A DNA stretch of 48,915 nucleotides, taken from NCBI GenBank assembly GCA_017848795.1, contig JAFIHG010000055.1:1-48915 (forward strand), written 5' to 3'. Positions 22,967 through 32,414 of the stretch are shown here, one piece after another (position 1 is the stretch's first letter; each line of letters begins with the position of its first letter). This DNA is from Candidatus Nanopelagicales bacterium. GTDB lineage: Bacteria; Actinomycetota; Actinomycetes; S36-B12; CAIYMF01. Position numbers and translations under genes: made by a program. Below the pieces are notes generated by a model. The model had not been told where the DNA came from. It saw only the letters and a list, made by a program, of their open reading frames with translations, and made no database searches.

Positions 22967-24873
22967 TGGCGACCGACCAGGCGATGATCGCCGAGGACAT
23001 CGAGCGCTACCTCGAGCTGCAGGAGAACAAGGGGCTGCTGCGGTTCATCACCTGCGGCAGCGTCGACGACGGCAAGAGCACGCTGATCGGCCGGTTGCTC
23101 TACGAGTCGCATCTGGTCTTCGAGGACCAGATGGCCGCGCTGGAGTCGGACTCCAAGCGGTTCGGCACCCAGGGCGCGGATCTCGACCTCGCGCTGCTCG
23201 TCGACGGGTTGGCCGCCGAGCGCGAGCAGGGCATCACGATCGACGTGGCGTACCGCTTCTTCTCGACCGACGTGCGCAAGTTCATCGTCGCCGACACCCC
23301 GGGCCACGAGCAGTACACGCGCAACATGGTCACCGGAGCCTCGACGGCGGACGTGGCCGTGATCCTGGTGGACGCGCGCAAGGGGATCATGACCCAGACG
23401 CGGCGCCACAGTTTCCTGGTGTCGCTGCTCGGCATCCGCAAGGTGGCGCTTGCCATCAACAAGGTCGACCTGGTCGGGTACTCCCAGGACGTGGTGCAGG
23501 CCATCGAGGACGATTACCGTTCCTTCGCCACGGAGATCGGGCTCGACGAGGTCGTCGCGATCCCGCTCTCGGCGCTCGTCGGGGACAACGTGACCGAGCG
23601 CAGCCCGCACATGCAGTGGTACAACGGCCCGACCCTCATGGGCTATCTGGAGACGGTCGCCGTCGACACCGACCATGCCCGCCCCGGCAGCCTGCGGCTT
23701 CCGGTGCAGTGGGTCAACCGGCCCGACCACACCTTCCGCGGGTTCTCGGGTCAGGTCGCGCGCGGGGCGGTCGTCGTCGGTCAGCAGGTACGCGTGCTGC
23801 CGGGCCACTCGGTGTCGACGATCACCTCGGTGCTTGGCCCGTCCGGCGAGCTCACCCGCGCGGTCGCCGGACAGCCGGTGACCGTGACGCTGGCCGACGA
23901 GGTCGACGTGAGCCGCGGCGACGTCCTCAGCTCGGTGGACGAGCCCGCCGAGGTGGCCGACCAGTTCGAGGCGACCTTGGTCTGGATGGCCGAGGAGGAG
24001 CTGCTGCCGGAGCGCCAGTACCTGCTCAAGCTCGGCACCAAGGTGGTCGGCGCCGCTGTCACGCGCATCAAGCACAAGGTCAACGTCAACACTCTCGAGC
24101 ACGTCAGCGCGACGACGCTCGAGCTCAACGACATCGGCGTGTGCAACGTCGCGCTCGACCAGCCGGTCGCGTTCGACCGCTACGAGGAGAACCGCGACAT
24201 GGGCGGGTTCATCCTCATCGACCGGCTGACCGGCAACACGGTCGGTGCGGGCATGATCCGGTTCGCGCTGCGGCGCTCGACGAACGTGCAATGGCAGAGC
24301 CTCGAGGTGACCAAGTCGGCGCGCGCCGAGCTCAAGGGCCAGCGCCCGTGCGTGGTCTGGTTCACCGGCCTGTCGGGCGCCGGCAAGTCGACGATCGCGA
24401 ACCTGCTCGAGAAGCGGCTGCACGCCGACGGGCGCCACACGACGCTGCTCGACGGAGACAACGTGCGTCACGGGCTGAACCGCGACCTGGGGTTCACTGA
24501 CGCCGACCGCGTCGAGAACGTCCGGCGGGTCGCCGAGGTCGCGCACCTGATGGTCGAGACCGGCCTGATCGTGCTCGTCTCGTTCATCTCCCCCTTCCAG
24601 GAGGAGCGGGCGATGGCGCGCGAGCTCGTCGAGCCGGGCGAGTTCTGCGAGGTCTTCGTCGACACCCCGCTGGTGGTCGCCGAGGAGCGTGACGTCAAGG
24701 GCCTGTACCGCAAGGCGCGCCGCGGTGAGCTGGTCAACTTCACCGGTATCGACTCCCCGTACCAGCCGCCCGAGTCGCCCGAGGTCCACATCGACACCAC
24801 CCTCGTCTCGCCGGAGGACGCGGCAGAGCTGATCGTGGTGCGGTTGCGCGAGATGGGCATCCTCGGCCGGTGA
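22966..24873 (+). CDS. cysNC: Sulfate adenylyltransferase subunit 1 / APS kinase fusion
   Basis: A 635-aa bifunctional protein. CysN (1-~445) is an EF-Tu-like GTPase with GSVDDGKS (31-38), DTPGH (110-114) and NKVD (165-168), which powers APS formation. CysC (~455-635) is APS kinase with a second P-loop GLSGAGKS (~468-475) and [15 protein letters not shown]. It produces PAPS, the donor for sulfation or reduction. The same fusion is known from Mycobacterium. The frame is uninterrupted across both domains. No sulfite or PAPS reductase gene is in the window. Overlaps cysD by one base and the Nudix gene by four. Confidence 0.97.
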   Translation: MATDQAMIAEDIERYLELQENKGLLRFITCGSVDDGKSTLIGRLLYESHLVFEDQMAALESDSKRFGTQGADLDLALLVDGLAAEREQGITIDVAYRFFSTDVRKFIVADTPGHEQYTRNMVTGASTADVAVILVDARKGIMTQTRRHSFLVSLLGIRKVALAINKVDLVGYSQDVVQAIEDDYRSFATEIGLDEVVAIPLSALVGDNVTERSPHMQWYNGPTLMGYLETVAVDTDHARPGSLRLPVQWVNRPDHTFRGFSGQVARGAVVVGQQVRVLPGHSVSTITSVLGPSGELTRAVAGQPVTVTLADEVDVSRGDVLSSVDEPAEVADQFEATLVWMAEEELLPERQYLLKLGTKVVGAAVTRIKHKVNVNTLEHVSATTLELNDIGVCNVALDQPVAFDRYEENRDMGGFILIDRLTGNTVGAGMIRFALRRSTNVQWQSLEVTKSARAELKGQRPCVVWFTGLSGAGKSTIANLLEKRLHADGRHTTLLDGDNVRHGLNRDLGFTDADRVENVRRVAEVAHLMVETGLIVLVSFISPFQEERAMARELVEPGEFCEVFVDTPLVVAEERDVKGLYRKARRGELVNFTGIDSPYQPPESPEVHIDTTLVSPEDAAELIVVRLREMGILGR

Positions 24874-25559
24874 GCGCCGCGCTGCCCCCGGCGAGCTGGC
24901 CGGAGGATCCGGCGCTGCTGCGCGATGCGCCCGCGCCGCGGCGCATCGTCGACTCGGAGCCGCTCGTGCAAGGACGGGTGTGGGACGTCCGGCGCGACAC
25001 CGTCGACCTCGGGGACGGGCAGACCGTCGTACGCGATCTCATGGTGCACACCGGCGCCGTGGGGGTGATCGCCCTCGACGCGACCGACCGGGTGCTGCTG
25101 ATCCGGCAGTACCGCCACCCGGTCGCGATGATGCTGTGGGAACCCGTGGCCGGGCTGCTCGACGTACCGGACGAAGCGCCGCTGGACTGCGCGCGGCGCG
25201 AGCTGGTCGAGGAGGCCGGACTGCTCGCCGCGCAATGGAGCGTGCTCGTCGACTTCGAGACGACGCCAGGCGGTTCGAGCGAGGTGCTGCGCGTCTACCT
25301 GGCACGTGAGCTCGCACCGGCACCCGGCGGGCGGCCGGTGGGGGAGGGCGAGGAGCGGGACCTGCCGACGGCCTGGGTGCCGCTCGAGCAGGCACGCGAC
25401 CACGTGCTCGCCGGACGGATGACCGCCCCGATAACGGCGATCGGCGTGCTCGCGGCCTGCGCCGCGCGCGAGCAGGAGTGGCGCACGCTCCGTCCCACCG
25501 ATGCGCCCTGGCCGGCCCGGGCGACCGTCGTCGACGAGGGACGGGTGTTCGGCCGCTGA
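24870..25559 (+). CDS. Nudix hydrolase, ADP-ribose pyrophosphatase type
   Basis: A 229-aa Nudix protein. The box [20 protein letters not shown], followed by EAGL, is of the ADP-ribose pyrophosphatase spacing, and EPVAGLLD and RQYRHPV fit that subfamily. It would hydrolyse ADP-ribose to AMP and ribose 5-phosphate. A homologue sits in the same pyrG-xerD interval in Mycobacterium and Streptomyces. The GTG start overlaps the cysNC stop by GTGA, which suggests that the cysDNC set was inserted into the older pyrG-nudix pair. Confidence 0.88.
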   Translation: MSAALPPASWPEDPALLRDAPAPRRIVDSEPLVQGRVWDVRRDTVDLGDGQTVVRDLMVHTGAVGVIALDATDRVLLIRQYRHPVAMMLWEPVAGLLDVPDEAPLDCARRELVEEAGLLAAQWSVLVDFETTPGGSSEVLRVYLARELAPAPGGRPVGEGEERDLPTAWVPLEQARDHVLAGRMTAPITAIGVLAACAAREQEWRTLRPTDAPWPARATVVDEGRVFGR

Positions 25560-25737
25560 CCGGCGCAGCGCGCCGTTGTCCGCCCCGGTGGGGGTCGGAA
25601 CTGCTGTTTGCCGAGATGGCGGGGCGGGCGCGACACCGGGGGAATACCGTGGGGATCACCTGCTCGCGTCGACGCCAGCGCGCCACGCAGCCCCACCGAC
25701 GGCGCGTCGTCCGATGCGCAGCAAAGGATTCCCAGTC

Positions 25738-26853
25738 GTGAAGGTCGGCATTCCCAGCGAGGTCAAGAACAACGAGTTCCGGGTGGCAATCACCCCGGCC
25801 GGGGTGCACGAGCTCACCCGGCACGGGCACGAGGTCGTGATCCAGGAGGGTGCCGGCGTCGGGTCCTCGATTCCCGACGAGGAGTACGTGGCGGCGGGGG
25901 CGCGGATGCTGCCGACGGCGGACGACGTGTGGGGGACCGGCGAACTGATCTTGAAGGTGAAGGAGCCGATCGCCGAGGAGTACCACCGGATCCGCAAGGA
26001 ACACACCCTGTTCACCTACTTGCACCTGGCGGCCGACCGCGCGTGCACCGACACGCTCGTGAAGTCCGGGGCGACCGCGATCGCGTACGAGACGGTCGAG
26101 CTGCACGACCGGTCCTTGCCGCTGCTCGCTCCGATGTCGGAGGTGGCGGGCCGGCTGGCGCCCCAGGTCGGGTCGCACGCGATGATGCGCGCGCACGGCG
26201 GGCGGGGCGTGCTGATGGGTGGGGTGTCCGGTGTGTACGCCGCCAAGGTCGTGGTGCTCGGGGCCGGGGTGTCGGGCATGAACGCGGCGGCGATCGCGTT
26301 GGGCATGCAGGCCGAGGTGTTGCTGCTGGACCTGAACATCGCACGGTTGCGGCAGGCGGACGCGATCTACCAGGGACACCTGCAGACGGTCGCCTCGAAC
26401 GCGTACGAGATCGAGCGGGCGTGCCTGGACGCGGACCTGGTCATCGGCGCGGTGCTGGTGCCGGGCGCGAAGGCGCCCAAACTGGTGAGCAACGATCTGG
26501 TGTCGCGCATGAAACCGGGTTCGGTTCTCGTCGATATCGCGATCGACCAGGGCGGCTGCTTCGAGGACTCCCACCCGACCACGCACGCCGAGCCGACGTT
26601 CATGGTCCACGACTCCGTCTTCTACTGCGTCGCGAACATGCCGGGCGCGGTGCCGAACACCTCGACCTTCGCGCTGACGAACGTGACGCTGCCGTACGCC
26701 GTGGCACTGGCGAACAAGGGCTGGCGACAGGCGCTGCGCGACGACGCGGCGCTCGCGCTCGGGCTCAACGTGCAGGGCGGGCAGATCACCTACTCGGCGG
26801 TCGCCGACGCCTTCGGGCTCGAGCACGTGCCGCTCGGCGAAGTCCTCGCCTGA
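25738..26853 (+). CDS. ald: Alanine dehydrogenase
   Basis: A 371-aa NAD-dependent L-alanine dehydrogenase, interconverting alanine with pyruvate and ammonia. The substrate residues Lys75 (ILKVKEP) and His96 (TYLHLAA) fall at the same numbers as in the Mycobacterium tuberculosis enzyme, which supports the GTG start at 25738. The Rossmann motif [12 protein letters not shown] begins near 170. Later family blocks [15 protein letters not shown] and [11 protein letters not shown] are complete. Length is identical to the mycobacterial protein. The 178-bp gap upstream may carry its own promoter. A weak AAGGA lies about 11 bases before the start; an ATG at 25714 is a less likely alternative. Confidence 0.96.
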   Translation: MKVGIPSEVKNNEFRVAITPAGVHELTRHGHEVVIQEGAGVGSSIPDEEYVAAGARMLPTADDVWGTGELILKVKEPIAEEYHRIRKEHTLFTYLHLAADRACTDTLVKSGATAIAYETVELHDRSLPLLAPMSEVAGRLAPQVGSHAMMRAHGGRGVLMGGVSGVYAAKVVVLGAGVSGMNAAAIALGMQAEVLLLDLNIARLRQADAIYQGHLQTVASNAYEIERACLDADLVIGAVLVPGAKAPKLVSNDLVSRMKPGSVLVDIAIDQGGCFEDSHPTTHAEPTFMVHDSVFYCVANMPGAVPNTSTFALTNVTLPYAVALANKGWRQALRDDAALALGLNVQGGQITYSAVADAFGLEHVPLGEVLA

Positions 26854-26886
26854 CCGGACGACTTATGTAAGGTAGCGTCGGTCGGT

Positions 26887-27828
26887 GTGACGACCGACCG
26901 GACCACCGACGACCTGGCCCGGGTCGTGACGACCTACCTGGACCACCTGGTCGTCGAGCGGGGTCTCGCGGCGAACTCGGTGCGTGCCTACCGGCGCGAC
27001 CTGCAACGCTACGTCGCCTGGTGCCGCGCCCGGGGCCTCCGCAGCCTCGCGCAGGTCCAGGAACGCGACGTCGCCGATTTCCTCGCCGACCTGCGGGCGG
27101 GCGGGCAGGAGCATCCGCCGCTGGCGGCGAGCTCGGCTGCACGCACCCTCATCGCGGTGCGCGGGCTGCACCGGTTCGCGGTCGGTGACGGCCTCACCCC
27201 GGACGACCCGAGCCGGACGGTGCAACCGCCGACGGTGAGCCGGCGGCTGCCGCGCGCCATTTCCGTCGACGAGGTGACCCGGATCCTGGAGGCAGCCGGC
27301 TTCTCCCGTACGCCGGCTGCGCTGCGCGACAGGGCACTGCTCGAGGTGCTCTACGGCACGGGCGCGCGCATCTCCGAGGCGGTGGGACTCGATATCGACG
27401 ACGTGGACGTCGACGGGCGGGCAGTGGTGCTGCGCGGTAAGGGCGGGAAATCCCGGATGGTGCCCATCGGCTCGTTCGCGTTGCAGGCCCTCGACGCCTA
27501 TGTGGTGCGGGGCCGGCCCGCCCTGCTGGCGGCCGGGCGGGGGACACCCGCGCTGTTCACGAACGTGCGCGGCGGCCGGCTCTCGCGCCAGGGAGCCTGG
27601 GCCGTGCTCAAAGCAGCGTGCGACCGTGCCGGTGTCACTGCCGCGGTGTCGCCACACACGCTGCGGCACTCGTTCGCAACCCACCTGCTCGACGGCGGCG
27701 CCGATGTCCGTACCGTCCAGGAGCTCCTCGGTCACGCGTCGGTCACCACCACGCAGATCTACACGCTGATCACGGTGGAACGGCTGCGCGAGGTGTACGC
27801 CGAAGCACACCCGCGCGCTCGCGACTGA
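26887..27828 (+). CDS. xerD: Tyrosine recombinase XerD
   Basis: A 313-aa chromosome dimer resolution recombinase. All catalytic residues are present: Arg161 (TGARISE), His257/Arg260 (SPHTLRHSF), His283 (LLGHAS) and Tyr292 (TTTQIYT). A Lys in GKGGKSR (~185-188) is the beta-hairpin lysine. The N-terminal SAM-like core-binding domain covers 10-110. The conserved location before parA-scpAB in actinobacteria supports XerD rather than a phage integrase. A TAAGGT hexamer (26868-26873) ends 13 bases before the GTG, so a very short leader is possible. Confidence 0.94.
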   Translation: MTTDRTTDDLARVVTTYLDHLVVERGLAANSVRAYRRDLQRYVAWCRARGLRSLAQVQERDVADFLADLRAGGQEHPPLAASSAARTLIAVRGLHRFAVGDGLTPDDPSRTVQPPTVSRRLPRAISVDEVTRILEAAGFSRTPAALRDRALLEVLYGTGARISEAVGLDIDDVDVDGRAVVLRGKGGKSRMVPIGSFALQALDAYVVRGRPALLAAGRGTPALFTNVRGGRLSRQGAWAVLKAACDRAGVTAAVSPHTLRHSFATHLLDGGADVRTVQELLGHASVTTTQIYTLITVERLREVYAEAHPRARD

Positions 27829-27835
27829 CGGCAGT

Positions 27836-27864
27836 TGCCCGTTCGACCGCCGCGGCTCTAGAGT
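27836..27864 (+). promoter_or_regulatory. Putative parA promoter
   Basis: TTGCCC (27836-27841), a 17-base spacer and TAGAGT (27859-27864) make a reasonable -35/-10 pair for a housekeeping sigma factor. It would give a leader of about 60 nt before the parA GTG. Prediction from sequence only. Confidence 0.45.
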
Positions 27865-27929
27865 CTGCCGCACATCGCCATGGCGACCTGTCCGGACAAC
27901 GTTAGAGCGAGAGAGATGCGAATCTGCTT

Positions 27930-28805
27930 GTGACTAAGTCGACAAATGGTGATGAAGACTCGATCGACCTGGAGGTCGCCCTCGGCCCCACGTTCCGGCC
28001 GGTCGTCGAGTTCCCCGAGCCGGCACCCCTCGAGACCCACGGACCGGCGAAGGTCATCGCCCTGTGCAACCAGAAGGGCGGGGTCGGCAAGACGACCACC
28101 ACGATCAACCTGGGCGCGGCGATCGCCGAGACCGGGCGCCGCGTGCTGCTCGTCGACTTCGACCCGCAGGGAGCGCTCTCGGTGGGGCTGGGGGTCAATC
28201 CGCACGAGCTCGATCTGACGATCTACAACCTCATGATCGAGCGCGAGGCGCGCATCGACGAGGTGCTGCTCAAGACGGGCGTGCCCGGCATGGACCTGCT
28301 CCCCGCCAACATCGACCTCTCAGCAGCGGAGATCCAGTTGGTGACCGAGGTCGCACGTGAGCTGGTGCTCGGGCGCGTCCTCGCACCTGTCGTGCCCGAC
28401 TACGACTTCATCCTCATCGACTGCCAGCCCAGCCTCGGGCTGCTCACGGTGAACGCGCTGGCCGCCGCGGACGGAGTGATCATCCCCTTGGAGTGTGAGT
28501 TCTTCGCGTTGCGTGGTGTAGCGCTCCTGATGGACACGATCATCCGTGTCCAGGAAAGGATCAACCCTCGACTGGACATCGAGGGAATTCTCGCGACCAT
28601 GTACGACCAGCGGACGGTCCACGGGCGCGAGGTGCTCAGCCGCACCGTCGATGCGTTCGGCGACAAGGTCTTCCATACGGTGATCAGCCGGACCGTCCGT
28701 TTCCCGGAGACGACCGTGGTCGGAGAGCCGATCACGAGTTACGCCTCGAGCTCCACCGGGGCACAGGCGTACCGCAGACTGGCCAGGGAGGTGCTCGCCC
28801 GATGA
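27930..28805 (+). CDS. parA: ParA/Soj family ATPase
   Basis: A 291-aa deviant Walker ATPase. The P-loop KGGVGKTT is at 49-56 with the signature lysine, followed by LLVDFDPQGALS and LIDCQPSLGLLT. A 40-residue leader precedes the ATPase core. It is not beside a parB. Instead it precedes a small RHH-like gene and scpA/scpB, the same arrangement as in Streptomyces and Mycobacterium, so it is a second ParA-type protein distinct from the oriC-proximal one. A role with SMC-ScpAB in chromosome organisation is inferred. The GTG start is chosen because the sequence MTKSTNG begins there; its stop overlaps the next ATG. Confidence 0.92.
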   Translation: MTKSTNGDEDSIDLEVALGPTFRPVVEFPEPAPLETHGPAKVIALCNQKGGVGKTTTTINLGAAIAETGRRVLLVDFDPQGALSVGLGVNPHELDLTIYNLMIEREARIDEVLLKTGVPGMDLLPANIDLSAAEIQLVTEVARELVLGRVLAPVVPDYDFILIDCQPSLGLLTVNALAAADGVIIPLECEFFALRGVALLMDTIIRVQERINPRLDIEGILATMYDQRTVHGREVLSRTVDAFGDKVFHTVISRTVRFPETTVVGEPITSYASSSTGAQAYRRLAREVLAR

Positions 28806-29221
28806 GCAGACGGTCATCGCTGCCGGGGGCCGATGAGCTGTTCCGCCGGACCGAGCCGCCCGCGAGCGCCGCGCGAGGCGGGCCGGAGCTGCGCGCGGTC
28901 CCGCAGGACGTCGAGGGGCAGTCCGCGCCCGAACCGGCCGGTCCCGCGAGCGGGGGAGCGGCCCGTACCGGGTCTCGTCGCAAACACCGCGCGGGGGAGC
29001 CGCGTCCGACGGGTCGCGAACGCCACGACGAGAAGATCACCGTCTATCTCTCCTCGGAGGAGTTGCTCGCCCTCGAGCACGCCAAGCTCGCACTGCGCGG
29101 CGAGCACGGGATCGCCGTCGACCGCGGCCGGATCGTCCGGGAGGCGATCGCGGTGGTCGTCGCCGACCTCGCGAGCAACGGCGAGGACAGCACGCTGGTC
29201 CGTCGGATGCGCGGGCTCTAG
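28802..29221 (+). CDS. Small ParA-linked protein with ribbon-helix-helix-like C-terminus
   Basis: A 139-aa protein of unknown function. Residues 1-75 are disordered, basic and Pro/Gly/Arg-rich. Residues ~76-130 (EKITVYLSSEELLALEHAKL, then the VDRGRIVREAIAVVVADL helix) have the strand-helix-helix pattern of ribbon-helix-helix DNA-binding proteins such as ParG or CopG. The ATG overlaps the parA stop in an ATGA, so the two products are made together, and it may serve as ParA's DNA-binding partner in place of ParB. The homologue in the same place in other actinobacteria is annotated hypothetical. Confidence 0.75.
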   Translation: MSRRSSLPGADELFRRTEPPASAARGGPELRAVPQDVEGQSAPEPAGPASGGAARTGSRRKHRAGEPRPTGRERHDEKITVYLSSEELLALEHAKLALRGEHGIAVDRGRIVREAIAVVVADLASNGEDSTLVRRMRGL

Positions 29222-29293
29222 CCGGCGCGACCCCTGCGGACGCCGGGCCGGCCGATGGCGCTCGGGCGCCGTCGCCTGGGCTAGCGTGCGGGG

Positions 29294-30241
29294 GTGACGA
29301 ACGCCGACACGGTTCGCGACCGCCCGGCGGGCCCCGCCGAGCCCGCGGACGGGCGTGCCGCGGGTGCTGACAGCGCTGCGCCGGGCCGGGCCGGCTTCGC
29401 CGTACGGCTCGAGGAGTTCGAAGGTCCGTTCGACCTGCTGCTGTCGCTGATCGCCCGGCACCGCCTCGACGTCACCGCGCTGGCGCTGCATCGGGTCGTC
29501 GACGATTTCGTGGCTCACCTGCGCACGTTCGGTGCGGCATGGGACCTGGACGAGACCACCGAGTTCCTCGTCGTGGCGGCGACCCTGCTCGATCTCAAGG
29601 CCGCCCGACTGCTGCCTTCGGGCGAGGTCGAGGACGAGGAGGACCTGGCGCTGCTCGAGGCCCGCGACCTGCTCTTCGCGCGGTTGCTGCAGTACCGGGC
29701 CTTTCGTGAGGTGGCGGACGTACTGGCAGAGCGATTCGCGCACGTGGGACGCCGCCACCCGCGCGCCGTGACGCTCGAACCGCGCTTCACCGGGCTGCTT
29801 CCCGAGGTGCTTCTCGGACTGGGTCCGCACGAGTTCGCCCAGCTCGCCGCCCGGGCCCTGACACCGCGGCCGGTCCCGACGGTCTCGACCGCTCACGTGC
29901 ACACCGCGCGGGTGAGCGTCCAGGAGCAGGCGGCGCTGCTGGTCGTCCGTCTGCGCCGCGCGCCGCAGACGACCTTCCGGAGACTGATCGCCGATGCGGA
30001 CTCCCTGCTGGTCGTCGTCGGCAGATTCCTCGCCTTGCTCGAGCTGTTCCGCCAGGGTTCGGTCAGCTTCGACCAGGACCGGCCGTTGGGCGAGCTGACC
30101 GTCCGTTGGACGGGTCCTGCGGCCGGCGAGATCGCGATCAGCGCGGAGAGCGACGAACCGCTGGCGCCCGTCGCCGATACGGCCGACGAGATACCCGCGG
30201 GCGACACACTTGCCGGATCGAGCACGGAGAGTCACGGATGA
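29294..30241 (+). CDS. scpA: Segregation and condensation protein A
   Basis: A 315-aa kleisin subunit of the SMC-ScpAB condensin. It has the family start RLEEFEGPFDLLLSLIARHR, then FLVVAATLLDLKAARLLP, and a C-terminal winged-helix segment (TFRRLIADADSLLVVVGRFLALLEL). About 45 Ala/Pro-rich residues precede the core, and an acidic tail follows it. GTG start at 29294; the stop overlaps the scpB ATG. Confidence 0.95.
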   Translation: MTNADTVRDRPAGPAEPADGRAAGADSAAPGRAGFAVRLEEFEGPFDLLLSLIARHRLDVTALALHRVVDDFVAHLRTFGAAWDLDETTEFLVVAATLLDLKAARLLPSGEVEDEEDLALLEARDLLFARLLQYRAFREVADVLAERFAHVGRRHPRAVTLEPRFTGLLPEVLLGLGPHEFAQLAARALTPRPVPTVSTAHVHTARVSVQEQAALLVVRLRRAPQTTFRRLIADADSLLVVVGRFLALLELFRQGSVSFDQDRPLGELTVRWTGPAAGEIAISAESDEPLAPVADTADEIPAGDTLAGSSTESHG

Positions 30242-30918
30242 ACGACGATGCGCAGCGCGAGAACGCGAACGACGCTGTGACGCCCCAGACAGCGGACACC
30301 GGTCACAGTGGCCCGGAGACCCTCGACGTTTCCGGCGAGATTGACATAAGTGACCTCGGAGCGCCGAATCTGCGCGCCGCGCTGGAGGCGGTGCTGCTCG
30401 TCGCTGACGAGGCGCTCGACGTTCTGGAGCTCGCGAGCCTGACGCGTCGCCCAGCTGCCGAGGTAGGCACCGCCTTGGAGGAGCTGGCGGCCGAGTACGC
30501 CGACACCGGCCGCGGGTTCACCCTGGTCGAAGCAGGCGGCGGGTGGCGCTTCTACACGCGGGAGGACTGCTCCGAGGTCGTGGAGCGCTTCGTCCGCGAC
30601 GGACAGCAGGCCCGGCTCACCCAGGCGGCACTGGAGACCCTGGCCGTCGTGGCGTACCGCCAGCCGGTCACGCGCGGACGTATCGCCGCGATCCGGGGCG
30701 TCAATGTGGACGGGGTGGTGCGGACCCTGCTCATGCGCGGGCTCATCGCCGAAGCCGGTTCGGAGCCGGACAGTGGCGCTCACCTGTACCGCACGACCGC
30801 GTACTTCCTTGAGCGACTCGGGCTCAACAGTGTCGAAGAACTTCCACCCATCGCCGCGTATCTTCCCGATATCGATACTCTCGACACGTTCGATGCTGAC
30901 CCTCACGTGGAGGTATAG
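30238..30918 (+). CDS. scpB: Segregation and condensation protein B
   Basis: A 226-aa ScpB with two winged-helix domains. Family markers are LRAALEAVLLVADEAL, GWRFYTREDC, and QAALETLAVVAYRQPVTRGR. It binds ScpA and the SMC head. The ATG overlaps the scpA stop by four bases. A 40-residue acidic, Asn/Asp-rich N-terminal extension precedes the first domain. Confidence 0.96.
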   Translation: MNDDAQRENANDAVTPQTADTGHSGPETLDVSGEIDISDLGAPNLRAALEAVLLVADEALDVLELASLTRRPAAEVGTALEELAAEYADTGRGFTLVEAGGGWRFYTREDCSEVVERFVRDGQQARLTQAALETLAVVAYRQPVTRGRIAAIRGVNVDGVVRTLLMRGLIAEAGSEPDSGAHLYRTTAYFLERLGLNSVEELPPIAAYLPDIDTLDTFDADPHVEV

Positions 30919-30923
30919 ACTTG

Positions 30924-31673
30924 ATGCCCCGGTCTTCATCCGCACCGGAGTCGGGTGTCCGGCTGCAGAAGGTGCTCGCCGCGGCGGGGGTGGGCAGCCG
31001 GCGCGCGTGTGAGGAGCTGATCGCGGCGGGTCGCGTCGAGGTCGACGGGCAGGTCGTGAGGGAGCAGGGCCGGCGTGTCGATCCGACAGGGGCGGTGATC
31101 CGAGTCGACGGCATTCGCCTGGCCGCCGCCTCCGGGCAGGTCGTGCTCGCGCTCAACAAGCCCCGCGGGATGCTCTCGACCATGCAGGACGACCGCGGTC
31201 GGTCCTGTGTTGGAGAACTCGTGGCAGATCGCAAGGAGCGGCTCTTCCACGTCGGACGACTCGACGCGGACACCGAAGGGCTGCTCCTGCTGACCAACGA
31301 CGGCGTGCTGGCCCAACGTCTTGCCCACCCGTCGCACGGCGTGCCGAAGACGTACCTCGCCCGCGTCGAGGGGGTCGTGGCACGCGACCTCGGCCGGCGG
31401 CTGCGGAACGGCATCGAGCTGGAGGATGGCCCGGTCAGAGTCGATCGTTTCCGGTTGGTTGCCAGCGCGCCCGGTGAGTCGCTTGTCGAGCTCGTGCTGC
31501 ACGAGGGCCGCAATCGCGTCGTGCGCCGGACCATGGCGGCGGCCGGGCATCCGGTGCGCTCGCTGGTGCGCACGCAGATCGGCCCGGTCCGGTTGGGGGA
31601 GACGCGCCCGGGCCGCTACCGCGTCCTCGGCACAGCGGAAGCTGGCTCGCTCTACCGCGCAGTCGGGCTCTGA
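30924..31673 (+). CDS. rluB: Pseudouridine synthase RluB/RsuA family
   Basis: A 249-aa protein with an S4 domain (residues 11-60, RLQKVLAAAGVGSRRACEEL) and a RsuA-type catalytic domain. The catalytic Asp114 lies in GRLDADTEG (111-119). By position after scpB it is the RluB-type 23S rRNA U2605 synthase. A GGAGG (30909-30913) lies 7 bases before a TTG at 30921 and 10 before the ATG at 30924, both in frame; ATG is preferred on general grounds. The gap to scpB is only a few bases. Confidence 0.93.
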   Translation: MPRSSSAPESGVRLQKVLAAAGVGSRRACEELIAAGRVEVDGQVVREQGRRVDPTGAVIRVDGIRLAAASGQVVLALNKPRGMLSTMQDDRGRSCVGELVADRKERLFHVGRLDADTEGLLLLTNDGVLAQRLAHPSHGVPKTYLARVEGVVARDLGRRLRNGIELEDGPVRVDRFRLVASAPGESLVELVLHEGRNRVVRRTMAAAGHPVRSLVRTQIGPVRLGETRPGRYRVLGTAEAGSLYRAVGL

Positions 31674-32041
31674 CGCCGAACTACTTGACGCACTAACCGG
31701 TATAACGCGATATCTTCAAGTCGACTAATCGCGCACCTGAATCTGCGTCGGTGTCGCGCCCTTAGGGCGAGCGGCTCCAAGACCAGAGCAAAGGCGCAGG
31801 TCGAAGCAACACAGAGCTACGATAAAGCGACAAAGAGCCTTGTGCCGCCCGTGGGCGCAACAGATGCGCCTGCACACCGATGAGCAGGCTTGTCGGCAAA
31901 GCGTTATGCCGGGTTACAGCCAACTAGGCACAGGTGTCACACCGGCATGTCGACCTAGCGGCAAGGCGAGTGATCGCTAGGGTGAGACCGATCGCCCAGA
32001 GCGAGCGATGCACGTCACCGGAAAGGAATACGGCAGGACCC
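31674..32041. other. Low-GC intergenic region between rluB and aroH
   Basis: A 368-base stretch without a convincing gene, visibly richer in A/T than its surroundings. It holds a small perfect hairpin CGCCC-TTA-GGGCG (31757-31769) and an inverted repeat ATGCCGG/CCGGCAT (31906-31912 / 31942-31948) enclosing about 30 bases. TTGACG (31685-31690) with GATATC 18 bases on is a weak promoter candidate. Frames open across it have poor coding character. It could hold a leader RNA for aroH or a small RNA. I recognise no known riboswitch or T-box. Confidence 0.5.
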
Positions 32042-32404
32042 ATGACGGTACGTGCGATCCGGGGGGCCACCCGGCTCGGTCGGGACGACCCGGGCGAGAT
32101 GGCCGATGCGGTACGCGAGCTCGTACGGGAGATCATCGAGCGCAACCAGCTCCGAACTGACAACCTCATCAGTGTCCTGTTCACCGCCACTCCGGACCTG
32201 GTCTCGGCGTTCCCCGCGACGGCCGCCCGATCGCTCGGGCTGGCCGACGTACCGCTGCTCTGCGCGCAGGAGCTGGCCGTCGAGGGGGCGCTCGAGCGCG
32301 TCGTGCGGGTCATGGTGACCGCCGAGTGCGACCGGCCCCGCAAGCACATCGTCCACGTCTACTTGCGCGGCGCGGAGGTCCTGCGCGAGGACCTGGCCGA
32401 CTAG
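32042..32404 (+). CDS. aroH: Chorismate mutase, AroH class
   Basis: A 120-aa monofunctional chorismate mutase making prephenate. It matches the Bacillus subtilis AroH fold and key residues: Arg7 (IRGATR), Arg63, the CAQE Cys/Glu pair (74-77), Arg89 and Tyr107 (HVYL). The ATG at 32042 gives the family's normal N-terminus MTVRAIRGAT. The frame upstream is open but lies in low-GC noncoding sequence. tyrA follows ten bases on, so prephenate is passed to the next enzyme of tyrosine synthesis. Confidence 0.95.
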   Translation: MTVRAIRGATRLGRDDPGEMADAVRELVREIIERNQLRTDNLISVLFTATPDLVSAFPATAARSLGLADVPLLCAQELAVEGALERVVRVMVTAECDRPRKHIVHVYLRGAEVLREDLAD

Positions 32405-32414
32405 CCCCCGGCTC

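Noticed and set aside
31685..31714. TTGACG ... GATATC as an aroH promoter
   Set aside because: The -10 match is poor and the distance to aroH is over 300 bases; it is mentioned only as a weak candidate.
31901..31912. GCGTTATGCC resembling an integron attC core
   Set aside because: The second core and the paired arms of an attC site are missing and no integron integrase is present.
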